Part shown: in pieces, positions 48,898-62,672 of the stretch | Position numbering within the stretch: the stretch's first letter is position 1 | Layout: each line of letters starts with the position of its first letter | Assembly: GCA_013398955.1 (NCBI GenBank) | Contig: VWPU01009522.1 | Coordinates: forward strand, 1 to 64,000 | Direction: 5' to 3' | Length of the DNA stretch: 64,000 nt | Source of the DNA: Callaeas wilsoni | Lineage: Eukaryota > Chordata > Aves > Passeriformes > Callaeidae | Made by a program: the position numbers and the translations under genes | The notes under the pieces: model-generated | What the model was told of the DNA's origin: nothing | Databases searched by the model: none | The model's input: the letters and a program-made list of their open reading frames with translations, nothing else

Positions 48898-51800
48898 GTA
48901 GGTAGAGAAAAGCTCTCTTCTCAAATTGTTACGTGACCTCGCCAGCTCTCGAGAGGTTCCTGGGTTGTTTACAGCCAGCCCTTGTGATGCTCTTGTGATC
49001 TTGTGGTTGTGGTGCTTCTGCTGGGACTAAGAGCACTCACTGGGCATGCTGCATGAAAAGCTGTAGAGGAAGAGGTATTGTGAAAACACAGAATACTTTC
49101 GGGCACAACAAAAGTGAAGTGCTGCGTTTCCCTCGTTAGTTCTAAGTCCGCTGCTTGATGAAACAAGTCTAAGCACTGTCCCAGGGACTGGGTGAGAGAA
49201 GGGGTGTGGTCACCTAGGATACAGGTAGGAAGGAGACAAACCAAGGAATTTTTAAGATACTGATATCCATGTGAGATTTTTGAATACAAAACGCCTTGAT
49301 TCAGCAGACAAAAAGGGAAAGAAGACTCTTTACACAGAAGCTGGAACTTACCTAAACCACAGCTTTTGCTGGGTCATTGCTTTTAATGGCATCTCTGCAT
49401 CTCCTGTGCATCTCTTTCCTCTCAGTTAAATTTGATGTGAGCATCTGTGTGGCTGAGTCCCATGGACTGGGAAGGGAGGAGAAAACAGTTCTTGGTGTGG
49501 GGGCAGTGACAACTGAAAGACTGATCATCCCCTGGGAATTTTTCTGAAGAGCTGGTAATTAAAGGATGATTCCAAAATCAGCAAAGCACTTGTTAAGAAC
49601 ATAACCTGACAAAGACAAAAGATTACTGATATTCAAGCTTCCCAGTACAGAAAATGCCATTTGTTTCTTAATTTAAAAGTAAACAATTGTTGTAACAATA
49701 ACATTAAACAATATTACCACTTCTAGCTGTTTTCAAAAATGTGTATTCGGTCTAATCCAATATTGGAAAATTAGGAAGCCCCTTCCCCCAGTCTAGTTTA
49801 GATGTGCTTTGCATTTGAGGAAGGTAGGACAGCACACTACCTGCTTCAAAACAGAACTGACCCCATTGTATGGTTTGAGGGTGGAGTCAGGAGAATCTCC
49901 TGGCCCTCACCAAGCAGATAGAGAGGTGGGGAATGCATAAAACCCCCGTTAAGTTGGCTTTTGCAAATGCAAAAATGCATTTGAAACTTCCCTGCAATCA
50001 TGAAGAAGTAGAAATCTGGAGTTCATCTCAATTTCCACTGAATTTTATTTTTAGCCTTCTGCCAAATATTTGACACAAAAGCGCAGGAGCTGGAAGTAGC
50101 AGTGACACAGAGAGCTGATACTGTGGCACTGCACTTGCATAGAAAGGCAGAGATGAGCCCAGTCACTCCCTCTGCCTGCTGACAGCTGGGGATTCCTGTC
50201 TTCTGCTTCCAAATGTGCACTGCTGGAGTTGGGGTGGCATTTGGGCAGGTCTCCACATCGCTTTGCTTGGAGAGGAGGCACGAAGGACTCGGAGCAAGGC
50301 TTCGTCAGCAGTTACGATGGTAATAGCTCAACTGCCAAGGCTATTCATGCCTTTCAGTTCTGCCTTTGCATTGAGGGTGTTCCAGGACGAAGTGATGAGG
50401 GGTGTGGTGTGCAGCAGGAATAAAGCAGCTGGAATTGCTGCGTTATTTGTCTCTCATGTTACAGTTGAGAATGTCTAATATTCATGAAAAGTGATTGTAG
50501 TATCAGACAAAAATGGAAGGCTAAAACCAGCAAGAGACCTATTAAAATAATTGAACTGAGCTGCATCGAACACATCTTTCATTTGCAATGTGTTCGTTTT
50601 CTTGGAGGAAGAAAAAAAGGCATTTACTAACAGCAGCAGTATTTAATGATCTTTTAAATTATCTTTTGGAAAACTTCTTTATTGTTTTGATCTGAAACAT
50701 CACTTAAAGTAATATCCACCTCCACAGAATCCCTTGAGGCAATTATTGGCCTTTCTGATCTTGCCTTGCTGCATTAGTTCTGCCTATGTGTTTGCTTTAT
50801 GTGAGCTTCCAGAAGCAATTTTCCTCAGAGAAGAAAATGCATAAATCCTTGAAGGTTAACTTGTGCGAACTATGGCTTTGCTGGATGCCTAAGGAATTTC
50901 AATTCCCTTCTGGAACCATCCTGTCGCTTTAAAAATAGCCCCCTGAAGTCCCAAGCAATCAAGCTGCCAAAGAGTCATGCTTTCTCTCTGTTTCAAAGTA
51001 TGTGTCAAAATACAGAGTCCTCTTTAACAGGGAATTGTCTTTCCACCCACTGCTTTTTGTGATTATCCCTGCCTAATCTCACATACTATCTTCTGTGGCC
51101 ATGCTGCAAGTAAGCGTTGTACCAAAGTAAAGTTATCAGCAGAGAGAAACAGAATTTTTTAGGAAATGAGCCTCCTATTTTAGCCCTCCGATTCATCAAG
51201 GTATATGAATCTTTGCCTTTATTTCTGAAGCTCAAGGAAGCATTACCTGTTTAACGTCTCATGTACTGAAATAAAAGCATTAAAGGTTCCCTGTTGGAAT
51301 TTGAAGGAGCAGGCTTTAACACAAACAAAAGCATCTTTCTCTCCACCCCCTTGCCCACGGTGCAATTTGGGTATGGAGCTTGCTGCCGCAGCTTGTTGTG
51401 AACATGAGAAATGTGTAGAGGCTTAGAAAGTGAAATGAAGGATCTAGTGGAGAAGAGGTGAACCAGTGCTAGTGGGCAGTGGTCCAGAGGGGACCTTAGG
51501 TTCAGAAATATCTGCAAATGATGGCAGGGAGAAGAAGGAGGGAGGGATTATGGGGTGACATCCTGCCTTTGTGCTTGGGGAAAGGGTATCTCCTACTCAT
51601 GATTACCAGAGACAGATTATGGATTAGATGATACTTTTTTATCTGTCCTGGTGCAGCTTCCTTTTGTTTTTACAAACCATCTTTTTTATAAGCCTTATTG
51701 CAAATTTGGTGTAATTCCATGGTTTTCTGCTGATGGATACATTTAAATATAAATAGTGAAGTGCTCTGGAAACCAGAATCAGTAATCTTGGATAGTTTTC

Positions 51801-54025
51801 AGTGTTTATACAAAGATGCAATGCAGGCAACTGACTGTGTTGTCAGCGTTAGTGAGCCAGAGTCACACCAGCAGGCTAAAATTTCACCCCCCCTTAGCAC
51901 ATCCCAGGCTGCTCTCCAACACTCTCCTGTGGCATGTGTGACACAGATGAGAAGGGAAGTGATTGATGTCCGAAGCCCTAAGATGAAAGTTTTCATGCAT
52001 TAACTGCAAATTCAAAGCTTTCTGTATTGCTGGAAAATGATTACAGGCTCTTCCTTTTGATCTTAGCTTCTTAAGTGTCTCCTGGTCGTTCCTCCTGCCT
52101 CAGTTCTTCCCATCTTCTTTTCTGTTTTTTTTCCCCTCTGCTTTTTCCCGTGTCCTCTTCTAGGTCTAACAACAGCAGGAGTCTCTGGGCCAAGGTTTGC
52201 AGCCAGGGTCTTAAAAGGTCAATGTTCTGCATGTGTCAAGTTGTGGCTGAAACTTAATAGATGGGCATCTCTTTGTGTGCTTACCCAGTATATAAAGGAC
52301 GAGGGAATAATAATTAAGGCTTGGAGGAAATTTATTTAAACAGCGTTCTGAAACTGTCTCAGCTGATCTGTGTTTCCCTGATGCCTATTGTGCCTGATTG
52401 TAATAGTATAGCTAATTTGCTTGTCCAGGTATTTTTCTGTAAAGTGAAGAAAATATGATCTCTGATAGCACTGAGATTTAAACCTATGATTTTAGCCTGG
52501 TTGGCTTTGATAAGGCTTATAGCCACAATTGAAAGCCCACATTCTATAAATAAATTTTTATTAAACAATCCTGCCAAAAAATGAGGTTAAGAGAGATATT
52601 TATTGTGCAGAATAAATTTAAATAAAGTGTGAAACAAGGATTTTTTACTACTTCTTTATTGGAGAAGCCTTAACCATGGCACTGCTGTTAATGCCTCAAT
52701 AAAAACTGTAAAGCTTTTGAATAAAAATGTGGCTGCTTTTCAGAAATGGTTCAAGCTGCAATTTCATGGTTCGTGTCAGCAAAGCCCATCAATTGAATTA
52801 AATTCTTCTGCCAACTCCAGGCTACTTATTGCCCTATACATTACCTTTTTGAGCAATACGTAAGAGCTGTCCTAGATAATTTAGGGGCCTGACAGCCTGT
52901 TGTGAAGTGAGTCTAGACCACTCACCTAATTCCCAGCTTTACCAGGCTGTTGAATGGTCTCTGCAAGGTGCACTGCTGAAGTTCAGGGTGGGATGTGCCT
53001 GAAAATACACAATTGTTTCTCCTGACCTCTTCCAGCATCAGAAGAATTTACTCCTGGTCAAGGTGAGACATTAGGGGATGCACTCAGCTATGTGTGTAGG
53101 TTCACAGCCCGTGGTAAAGTTGGCCTCTACTGTTGCCCTTTTTGCAAAGGAACACTTTGAGAGTTCTCTTCTTTCCTTTTATTTCTTCAGACGGTACAAG
53201 TAAAGCTATAGTCCTTCATTTATAAACATACTTATTTAGCTGGAACATGGGGAGTCTCCTGCTGGTGCACATTCAAACAAGTGTTGCTGGATGTTTGTTA
53301 TTTTGTATTAGATGTCTGATAGCATTCCCAAAGAATGTCTGGAAAAATGCCTTGATTTATCACTAGGGTCATGCTTCAGAGAAACACCCTTGTGTAGTAG
53401 AATCCCTGCAAGGGATTTTGCTGAGTGGTGGTAGATCAAAAATGAGGCTTTTGTAGATTTTGGGTGTTTCCCTCCCTGCCCCACCTTTTTTCCAGTAAGC
53501 TATTGGGTAGCACTTAGAGAAGAAAGTAAATGTAATAGCTGCCAGTCAGTTGGGGTTTGGTTTGTTTGTTGGTGTTTTTTTCCCCACAAAATTAGGGAAG
53601 ATCAAAGAATTCCAAGAAGTCTGTGTAATTTAAACTCAGTGGTATAAGACACTTCCTTGGCTCTCTGGTTTTTGAGTACTGTGAGCATGATATATGCAAA
53701 TGAGAGCAAAACTGGATGTTTTTATATGATGCTTAAGCAAATGATACTAAGACTATTCAGTAGTGAAAACCGTTTCAGCAAGTAATGAAAATGAGTTGTA
53801 ATGACTTAATAGGTGGATTATGTTGGAGGATGCTTTCCTTTCTTCAGTCATGTCTCCCTCTTAAGTATCATCAGTTTTAGGCTGTTTGTTCTTGGATACT
53901 TTTTAATGTTTAAAGGTAAATGGCTTGTTGTGATGCAGCGGATAAAAAGAATGTGCCTGTACGGCAAAAACAGCGAAATAAAATTGTGTCTTGGTTAACT
54001 CTGTCTTTCTTTTCTCCTTTCTTAG
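48898..54025 (+). other. DENND5B: DENND5B intron 2 (5.1 kb)
   Basis: The donor is gtaggt at 48898, and the acceptor ctttcttttctccttt-cttag ends at 54025. The intron is AT-rich without recognised transposons. The only structured signal seen is a cluster of polyadenylation hexamers at 52549-52725, listed separately. No second gene is supported. Confidence 0.85.
52549..52725 (+). promoter_or_regulatory. Cluster of AATAAA hexamers in intron 2
   Basis: Five AATAAA hexamers occur in 177 bases, at 52549, 52611, 52621, 52698 and 52720. A T/G-containing stretch follows the last one. Such clusters can support intronic polyadenylation, but in AT-rich intron they can also arise by chance. If used, the transcript would encode a truncated protein ending 12 residues after exon 2. 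Confidence 0.25.
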
Positions 54026-54692
54026 CTGTGTATGCCCAAGGGGCTGTCTTTCAGGACGCAGGCGGATAACAGAGACCCGCAGCTGCACTCGTTCATCATC
54101 ACCAGGGAGGATGGCTCCCGCACGTACGGCTTTGTGCTCACGTTCTACGAGGAGGTCACGAGCAAGCAGATCTGCACAGCCATGCAGACGCTGTACCAGA
54201 TGCACAACGCGGAGCAGTACAGCAGCGTCTGCGCCTCCTCCTCCTGCAGCATGGACTCCCTGGCCAGCAGCATCGACGAGGGCGACGCCACGTCCCTCGC
54301 CAAGCTCCAGCGCTACAATTCCTATGACATCAGCAGGGACACGCTCTACGTCTCCAAGTGCATATGCCTCATCACCCCTCTGCCCTTCATGCAAGCCTGC
54401 AAGAAGTTCCTGATCCAGCTCTACAAGGCAGTGACCTCCCAGCAGCCCCCACCTCTACCCCTGGAGAGCTACATCCACAACATCCTCTACGAGGTGCCCC
54501 TGCCACCCCCGGGGAGGTCGCTCAAGTTTTACGGGGTTTACGAGCCCATCATTTGCCAGAGACCTGGGCCCAACGAGCTGCCGCTCTCTGACTACCCTCT
54601 GCGGGAGGTCTTCGAGCTGCTGGGCCTGGAGAACCTGGTCCAGGTTTTCACCTGTGTCCTTCTGGAGATGCAGATCCTTCTGTACTCACAAG
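54026..54692 (+). CDS. DENND5B: DENND5B coding exon 3 (uDENN and start of cDENN)
   Basis: The exon encodes 222 codons plus one base, residues 75-296 of the short form. It starts [18 protein letters not shown] and [16 protein letters not shown], then [21 protein letters not shown] Ser/Cys-rich linker ([18 protein letters not shown], about residues 139-160) follows; this linker distinguishes DENND5B from DENND5A. Next come [20 protein letters not shown], the proline-rich [26 protein letters not shown] and the cDENN start [12 protein letters not shown] to LLYSQ. Most of the uDENN domain and roughly the first 50 residues of cDENN are here. Codons are strongly GC-rich at third positions, unlike the flanking introns. 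The donor is CAAG|gtggg (phase 1); the open frame beyond it to 54787 loses family similarity. Acceptor cctttcttag is strong. Confidence 0.97.
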
Positions 54693-57600
54693 GTGGGCCC
54701 TCATCCAGCAATGCCTGTTTTCAGCGGGCAGTTCCTGCACAGCTGCAGCCACAGGAGCTCATGCAATTTAATGTTATGTGGAGCTAAGGTTGATTTTAGA
54801 AATGTGACAGTGCACTGAAAAAAACGAGAGAAATGAGTGTGTCCTAATGAAAGCACTAAATAATTGTTTCCTCCGGGCAGTGTAGGTGCTGCTTGTTTAA
54901 TTATGCATTGTATTTATCACTTGTGGCAGCTAGCAATAGAATACATTCGATTATTATCCTCACACTGCCCTTGATCATGCAAGACAGCATGAAATTAATC
55001 CTATCTTCTTCAAAAATACCAGCAGAAGGTAATACATCTTGCAGAAGACACTCTTGCTACTACTCGGTTTTTCAAATTTCAGCAGCGTATTGAAGTCTGG
55101 TGAAATTTCCTGCCTCCCATATGATAGATATGTTCTTGTTAAAACACTGTGAGAGTGTTTTAGCACTTGGAGGCTAAAGATTTAATGGTGAGTTGAAACT
55201 GAGTGGAGTTACAGGTCATTCCTTTTTAGTTCCGCTTGAGATATTTGGGACCTTTGCTGACAAATATGCTGGTACTTCTTTTTTGAGACAGTAAGATTGC
55301 AGCTGGCCAAACATTGGTAGAAGTTGATTGCACAGAGCCTGTCCATGTTGAAGTGTGCCAGGAAGCTTTGGAAAATCTGGTTCTGAAAACCTTTTCTCTT
55401 ACGGTTGTGTCTTTCTGTAATAGTGCAGTACTCTGCTGCAGGTTTGGGGAATCCTGACTTAGCACTGGGCATGCTTTGGGTTTTACACCCCTATTACTGT
55501 TTTCTCTAGGATTTTGGTTCCTGTGAGTCTAGCCCTGGTGGTATTCGGATGCCCAACATGTCAAGTTCAGGTTTTCCTGCTGACTTTCGAGGGGATGTTC
55601 AGACTTTTTGGGTGTTCCTCTAAGTCTCACAGGAAGGCTGTCCATGTAATTTGGGTTCCCAAATGGCATCTGTGATTCTGACCCTAAATTAGGAAAATGT
55701 GCATCAGGGAAAAATTTTTGGGGGTGGGAGGAGTGGTTTCATCAGAGTAGAATGAAAAACCTGAAGCCAGGAGGTACACATACCTTTTGGTGACAAGAGG
55801 GAAGGATGCTGAATACCTGGACTTTTCAAGAGAAGTGGTTCAAGCAGCAGACAGCTTGAAATGGAGCAGGGAGAGAGGATGGGAAATTGTCTAAAATGAG
55901 TATGGATAAGGAACCTTCAGGCTCCAAAAGGGATCGCATGGGTTTGTCATATAAAAGAAAAGGTCAGGAAGTGTGTAATGGTAATGCTAATAACTAAATG
56001 ACTGAAAATGGGGGAAAATGTTCAGGGAGGTGGAAGGAGGGTAGTTCTTCTGCAAATGACTGAATTCAAAGGATTGATAGTTCTTTGCAGAGCTCTTCTC
56101 CACATGGACTCCAGGGGTTTGCTTTCAAGAACTGAAAATGAAAGGTTTTATCTTCTCTCAGTTTGAAGTGTGAGCAGAAATCCTGCTGTTAGTTTTGATT
56201 AGGCTGCTTTTCCCCTCCCACCTGCTTCTGTGTGTGTGTGTGCACTTTATCCTCTTTCTTCCTCCCTTTGAATCGTGCTGCCTTTGCCACTTTACGCTGG
56301 GGTTTGATATTAAACAGCAGCACCACTGAAATGCCTCTCACCCATCCCTGCTCATCAATCCCACCCTGGTCCCTGCTTATGGACTCAGTGAGAACTGAGA
56401 ATTTTTTTTTCTTTTTTCTTTCCCACCGAAAAGTACTAGCATTAGGAAAAAAGTGCTTTTCAGGTTACAGTTTAGTAATATTTTGTGCATGCGGAGAGCA
56501 GCCGGTGTATACATTACTTTTGTAGTAGTCATTGAGACAGATAAAAAATATGCACTAAATAATTTTGACTCAGTCTTCATCTCCACCAGAAGTTAGATAA
56601 ATAAGTGTTGTTTCTCCAATTACTGGTTAAAATTTAAGGGTTTACTTGTTTTGTTTGGTTTCATTGTGTGGCGTTTTTTTAAAGAAAAGTGAGATAGTGA
56701 GAAGTAATCCTTTCCACCCTTCAAATTTCAGAATTTTTTCTTCCCCTCTTTTCTCTTCTATTTGTGAATCTGGGGATGTCCTTGACATGACTTTCCCTTG
56801 CCTATCTAATATACACACAATTTGATGGTGCATGGGGGAAAGTATATAGCTGTATTAGGGAAATTCTGTGATTATGTAAATAGCAGTGTAATGCTGGTTC
56901 CCAGAGGTGAGGAATGTGGAGTGGAGGGCAAGTGCAAAGCCTCAGTTTTGGCATACCCTGATAGCTGAGTGCTTGGCTAATTGTCCATTGAGGCTTCTTT
57001 TAAATGTCAGTCTTGCAATTCCTGAAAAAGAAAACAGCGGCTATTTTCCAATTTGAGATATAACCAGCCTAGATGGTACTGAAATCTGCTCTCTTCAGCT
57101 TTCTCAGCGGGGAGAAACACTTTTTTAACTCCCAAGTTCTTTCAAGACAAAAGATGAAAAGGCTTTGGCTGACATACCTCTTGTTCCAAAATAACAAATG
57201 GGAGAGGGATTTCGCAAGTTTGTCCTTTGCCTTCCTGCTTTAAAGAGGATGAACTCCGTGGACTGTGTTTCCAGAGGCCTGGCCTTGCTGCAGCCTACCC
57301 AAACTCAACGGGAGATTAGGAGAAGATCCTCTGGTTGCAATTTCAAGCAAGACAGCATTATTTACACAAAATTACAATTCACTGGCATCATCCTGTAATA
57401 TTCAGGACATCAGAGCTGGACCAAAACTTGCTTCAGTTCACTAAACTATTTCAGTGAGAGAGCTGCTGTTAACTTGTATGGGAAATGTAAGCTGACTTTT
57501 TTGTGGTTCTCCTAGACCTGTTGGAAGGAAGCTTTTCATTTAAGCTTGCCGAAAGTTTAGTTCTTCTTCTATAGAATAAAGGCTTCTTTTGGAAAGTTGA

Positions 57601-60600
57601 GTGAAAATACAAATTGTTGCACAACCCTGACCGTACAATGAGCCAGGTTGGTGATAAGAGCAGTGAAATGCTGGCAGGAAGGTTGCACAGAGACTGTACT
57701 GGCTGTTCTGGAGTGTTTTTTCTTGAGGGAACTAGGAGTTGAGGATGAAAAAGTTTATTTTTAACCCTGTAGCTGGGGCATAGTGTTTCCAGAAGCCTGA
57801 ACAGAGGCATCTAAGTCAATGAAGAGGTGAGGGTGTTGGGTGACTTTACCCAGCTTGCCCTGGATGTGTTCCCAGCATGATACGAGCGTGTCTGGCGCAG
57901 CTCTGCCGTGGGGGCAGGACCAGTGAGGGGCTGTTTGCACCGTGGCTGCTACAGTCATCTTTGGGCATCCAGCTGCACTGTTGATGGAGTCTTAGGGGTG
58001 ACTGGTCATTACTTGGGAAAATGCCGGGATTGTAGTGGACTGTAACTTCACTTTACCACTGTGGTGGTCAAGCAGAGGGCTGAAGAGACTGACAGCAAAG
58101 AACGTTGAGCTCATTTTTTGAGCTGCTTTGTTCCCATGCATTTTGGACTGCATAGCTGGGTAACTGGCAGAGACCTGTGCCTGCACCTCAGTGGCAAGAC
58201 TGAAAAGATCAGCCCTTACTGCTCCTGGAGACGGTGTGGACTTCCAGGGAGCTAATCACAACCACTGCTGGTGGGAAGTGCTGGCTTTGGTCTGCAAAGG
58301 TGCTATGGAAACCTGTACCTGAAATCACTTTCACTGTACCGGAATTCCTGCAGCTTCAGGTTGCCTGTTTCTGCATGTAGAGAATATTTTTAAGATTAAA
58401 TAGGGCAAGTTTTCAACACTTGGGCTTTGAAGACCAAGGGAAGGAATTAGATATGTTTTCCCTGCAATTCTTCAGGATGCAATCTTTGCAGTGCTCTCAT
58501 AAGTGCCCTTTATTCGGAGCACTGCTCTCCCGTGCAGCTGTGCAGATGTAAGGTCTTGTTTATGTCCCCTCTGCAATAGCTACTACAATTTCCAAAGGAT
58601 AAGTAACAAAACACCACTGGTGTGAGATTCCTGCTGGAGAGAGATGAATTAAAATGTGAGCTCTGTGGAAACCTCAGCTATCCATTTTGTATGTCTGCCT
58701 TTCTAGGGATTTAAGCATGAGAGGCAACGTGTGGATGAGACAGAGATAAACTTCTTAGAGCTTAGGCTGTTTCTACTCATTATAATTTTGAGTGCTTTCC
58801 AAGTTGTTTTTCCAAGGGCTTGAGTAATTGCTCCTCCAAGATTGAAATATTCTTTGCATTATTTTTTTTTTGATCTTAGAAATTATAATACAAATGATTA
58901 TGCATATATAAAGTCATTGCCTAGAAAATGTTGTGTCTGAAAGATCTTTCTTATGAAGTCTGTTTTGGGGGAGATTTTTAAAAACTAATACATGCATAAT
59001 GTGTTTGCCTTTTAAAGCATTTTTACACCAAATAGTTACATAGAAAACCTTTGCTGTTCTGCTCATTATTTAAACAGTTGCTCTCTACACTAGTATTCCT
59101 CCAAATCAGTGGGAAGTTATTGAAGAGAACAATTTATATGGGAACAAAATCTGTCTGTGCCGTGGAAGAGACCTGGGTTTAGGGCCTCAGTAGAACCACA
59201 CTCAGAGGAGGCTGCAGTGCATGTTTCCCTGGGAAAAAAGACAAGTAATTGGGTAGAATAATCAGAGGATGACATACAGTCTTCCTTTTTTACTTAGGTG
59301 AAAAGGCAAAATCGTTTTTTAGTTAGAAGTTGCTCAATTTTGTTCGCCAAAGTCCGTATGACCTGAAAAGTGAAGGTTTTAAAGCATCGAGGAAAAAGGA
59401 GAAGGAGCTGGTTCAGGTCGGTGCCACAACTCCACTCCTGTTTGTGTTCACAGGGAGCTGTAAAGGGAGATTGAGCCACTGCTTTTAACACTGGGCACAC
59501 ACACCACAACCTCTCCGCTTTTTCTTCTTTTTTTAAAATTGGATCTCATTTTTTTCCATGGTGAAACATCTTTACCTTTTAAGAATGAGGCGAAGAAAGT
59601 TAAATTAGGCTTTTACATTGCAGTTATGGCAAATGCCAGATAAATAACATGGCAGTCTAAAGTGATCTCGAGCAAAGTCGTTCCCTGCTGGACTCTGTGT
59701 TCTCCCCATCACCTTGCTGCTGGCTGGGGAGCCCGTTCTGCCCCAGCAGCCACAGCAGAGAGCAAGAGGCTCCCTGTGTCTTCAGGAGAACCTTCATCTG
59801 TCCTGCTGGCACCTTGTCAGCCTTGTCACAGACTTTTGCCCTCTTCTCAGAGACTTAACCATGCTGGTAATGGGAGCTAATTCTTGAGTGGGCTCTTAAT
59901 CATAAATTAATTTATGCTGAACTGCTGATGGCAGGCTGTGACATAGTTAAATTATATAAATGGAAATGTATTGAAGCAGAAGCTTTTTACATTAAGTGTT
60001 GGCCAACAAGGAAAAAGAGTAAGAACTGGCCTCGGTGAATGTTGACCTAGGGATGTTTCCCTTAGGGCAGAGCTGACCACGAGTTTGAGTGGCTAATTCT
60101 TACTTCAGGCAATTAGATGCAGGCTTATCTTGACCCTTCTGCTTAAGAAAATACGTATTTTCATATTTGCATAAATTGCCCCTCTGCTCTTACCAAGTAA
60201 CTCCCGTGCTACGTCACTCACTGGTAAATCCGCCCTTCCGTCGGGGATGAAGGGCACCGAGGTGCCAGGGGTCGTTTCCTTGGGACAGTCTGCTGGTTAC
60301 AACCCCATGTCACAGCACCTGTCCAGCTGCCCTGAGTGCAGCACTGTGACAGGGTAATTTCTGTAGTGAGTAAACATTTCCTGCACCATTTTTGTGTGTT
60401 TTATCTGAACGTCTCTCTCGAGTCACCTGGACTGGCTTGTCAGTCGTCACAGCTGCCAGCACACAAACCAGATGAAAAGTGGAAGCTTCCAGGGCACTTT
60501 GATGTCTGCAGCACTTGTGTGTGCTTTTTCTGTGGAGCTATTGAGATCTGATTTGAAAACCTTTGCTTTCATAAACAATTTTTGTCTCCGATGTGAATTT

Positions 60601-62030
60601 CAGATTTTGTTTTTCATCTGCAGTGTGCTATATATAAACATTACAGATCTGAAGGTACCCCGACCCAAGACAGATCTGGTTATGCACTGTTCCTGACTCA
60701 TACTCAGAGCTCAAAGCAAAATATTTTTATTTTCCAGTTTTTCCAATATACCTGGGTCATCTAATTCATATATTGTTATTTTAAAAAAAGGTAATTGAAT
60801 AACAATTGCTTATAATACTTTGACTGAAGAGGTAGCATGTGGAAAAACTGTTGGTAGCAAGAATGTTTTAAAGCTGTTCAGCTGTTTCCCTCTAAAGAAT
60901 TAGCTTTTATTCATTCGCGTTCACTGATTTTTTTTTTCTCTGTTGTTGGTTTGGTTTATTTTGTTTAAAGACAATTGTTTTGTGCATTTTGATAAGGTAC
61001 TCTTTGAGAACATCATCTGATTATTTTCCAGGATACATTTTTAAATATGTGGCTTTGCAAAGCTGTAGTTGTCCTTTATGTGTGTTCTAAAAGCAGTAGA
61101 GGAAAGGAAGTGGTGTCCAGGTAATTCATCTTTTCAAATGCTTCGAAGTGCTTTCAAATTGTATGTAAATTGAGACTTCAAAAGGAAAATAAAGAAGCAC
61201 AGTCTATTTTTAAAGCCTTGGAGTGGAGTTAGAAGATCCGGGCTGTGACTCCAGCTCTGTGGTAGGCTTTCTGCCCTACCTTTGCTAGGTTACTGGAACA
61301 GAGAGTTGGAAAATGGCCAAGTTGTGCTTTCATTGGGAAGGCTGGAGGTGCTGAAACTGGAGTAACAGTACACTGTTCCCAGCAGGAACACCATTTCTGG
61401 GTAGAACAAGCATGTGTTCTCTTACATATGCCTCACACAAAATCCCTGTGATTGGGCATTTGCTGAGAATGTCCCAGGTTAAATTCTCTTCTGTTTGATT
61501 ATGACCAAAGATTTGAATCTATTTTGGGGGTAGAACCTGAATGAGGTCTTAGCTCTTTGGGGCAGGGATAACACTGATGTCTTTTCCCGTTCTCAAAGGA
61601 TCTTGGTTTTGCTTTGCTGCAGCATGGGAAAGATTTTGAGATATCAGACTCCTTTGTGGCAGGAAAAGTAATTTTTATGTTGAGCTTTGTGAATTGCTTA
61701 ACATCTCAGATCTTCTATACTCAGTCTCTAAAATGAAAAGATTATTTCGTTTGGTTTTGTCAGTCACTGCCTGTGTTTGAACTTTAAGCTCTTTGGGATA
61801 GATATTTCTGATTGATTATTATCCTGTTACTGTGTTATGGAGGATCAACATCAAGACAAAAAAATTGTCAAGTTTTGTCCTCTTTCACAAAAACGTTTAT
61901 AGGGAATTGATGTTCGAGTGCTGAAACCATTTCCATCTCCAGCTGAGAAGAATGATTGGTAATTCTACAGGAGTATCTCGGGGTGTGCATTTTAAGCACT
62001 CTGTCTTGTGAGCCGTGTGAATGCTAGCAG

Positions 62031-62171
62031 ACCTTGGAAAAGCACGGCGGAACACGCTGCTCGAGCAGCAGAAGTGCCAGTGGAGCAGGTCCCTGCAGCC
62101 ACTGCGTGTCCTGCACTGGGAGCTGAGATACTTGGCCGAGGGCCCCCGGCAGATGGTGCCGGAAGAGGGAG
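62031..62171 (+). other. Candidate 141-nt phase 1-1 exon in intron 3
   Basis: A GC-rich, CpG-containing island in AT-rich intron is bounded by atgctagcag (ending 62030) and gggag|gtgggt (62172). In the frame set by exon 3 (one base carried over) it reads DLGKARRNTLLEQQK, CQWSRSLQPLRVLHWEL and RYLAEGPRQMVPEEG with no stop. About 80% of its third codon positions are G or C, like exon 3. Inclusion would add 47 residues inside the cDENN domain, right after Leu-Leu-Tyr-Ser-Gln. I do not recognise the peptide in any DENND5 protein. The acceptor has a weak pyrimidine tract. It could be a lineage-specific cassette, an exon of an unrelated nested or retrocopied gene, or a decayed exon. Confidence 0.3.
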
Positions 62172-62390
62172 GTGGGTCCAGAGTCTTTGAGCTTGCCTCT
62201 GTTGCCCTCTCCTTCACTTAGTGAAAAGGTGGTGTGAGAGACAACGCTGCACCAAAGCCAGCTAAGCTGGTAGGAGGGAGTGGTTGCAGTAGAAGCCCCA
62301 GGGACCGCTTTGCCCTGGGGTTATCCTCCTTGAGCGGTTTCACTTGGAAAATGTTCTGTGAACAAAGCAGAGATGGAGCTTTGAACATGA

Positions 62391-62672
62391 AGAGTCGTAG
62401 AGTAATTTTGGTTGGAAAAGACCCTTAAGATCATCGAGTCCAGCTGTAAACCTAACACTGCCAAACCCACCACTAAATCATGTCTCTAATTGCCACATTT
62501 ACATGTCTTTTAGATGCCTCCAGGGATGGTGATTCAACCCCTTCCCTGGACAGCGCGTTGCAATGCTCAGCAACCCTTTCAGTGAAGAAATTTTTCCTAA
62601 TATCAAATCTAAACCTCCCCGGGTACAACTTGAGGCCATTTCCTCAATCCATTGTTTCCGGGTTGTTCTCAG
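62391..62672 (-). mobile_element. CR1 LINE 3' fragment, minus orientation
   Basis: The stretch agagtcgtagagtaattttg, ttggaaaagacccttaagat, catcgagtccagctg, then gcctccagggatggtgattc and gtacaacttgaggccatttc is the reverse complement of the CR1 3' region. It is about 280 bp, the longest CR1 piece in the window, and 5' truncated. The short open frames over it (62480-62748) are chance frames of the repeat. Confidence 0.93.

Noticed and set aside
54693..54787. Continuation of the exon 3 frame past the donor to a stop
   Set aside because: DENND5 similarity ends exactly at LLYSQ, where a good donor lies. The extension has no family similarity and would truncate the protein.
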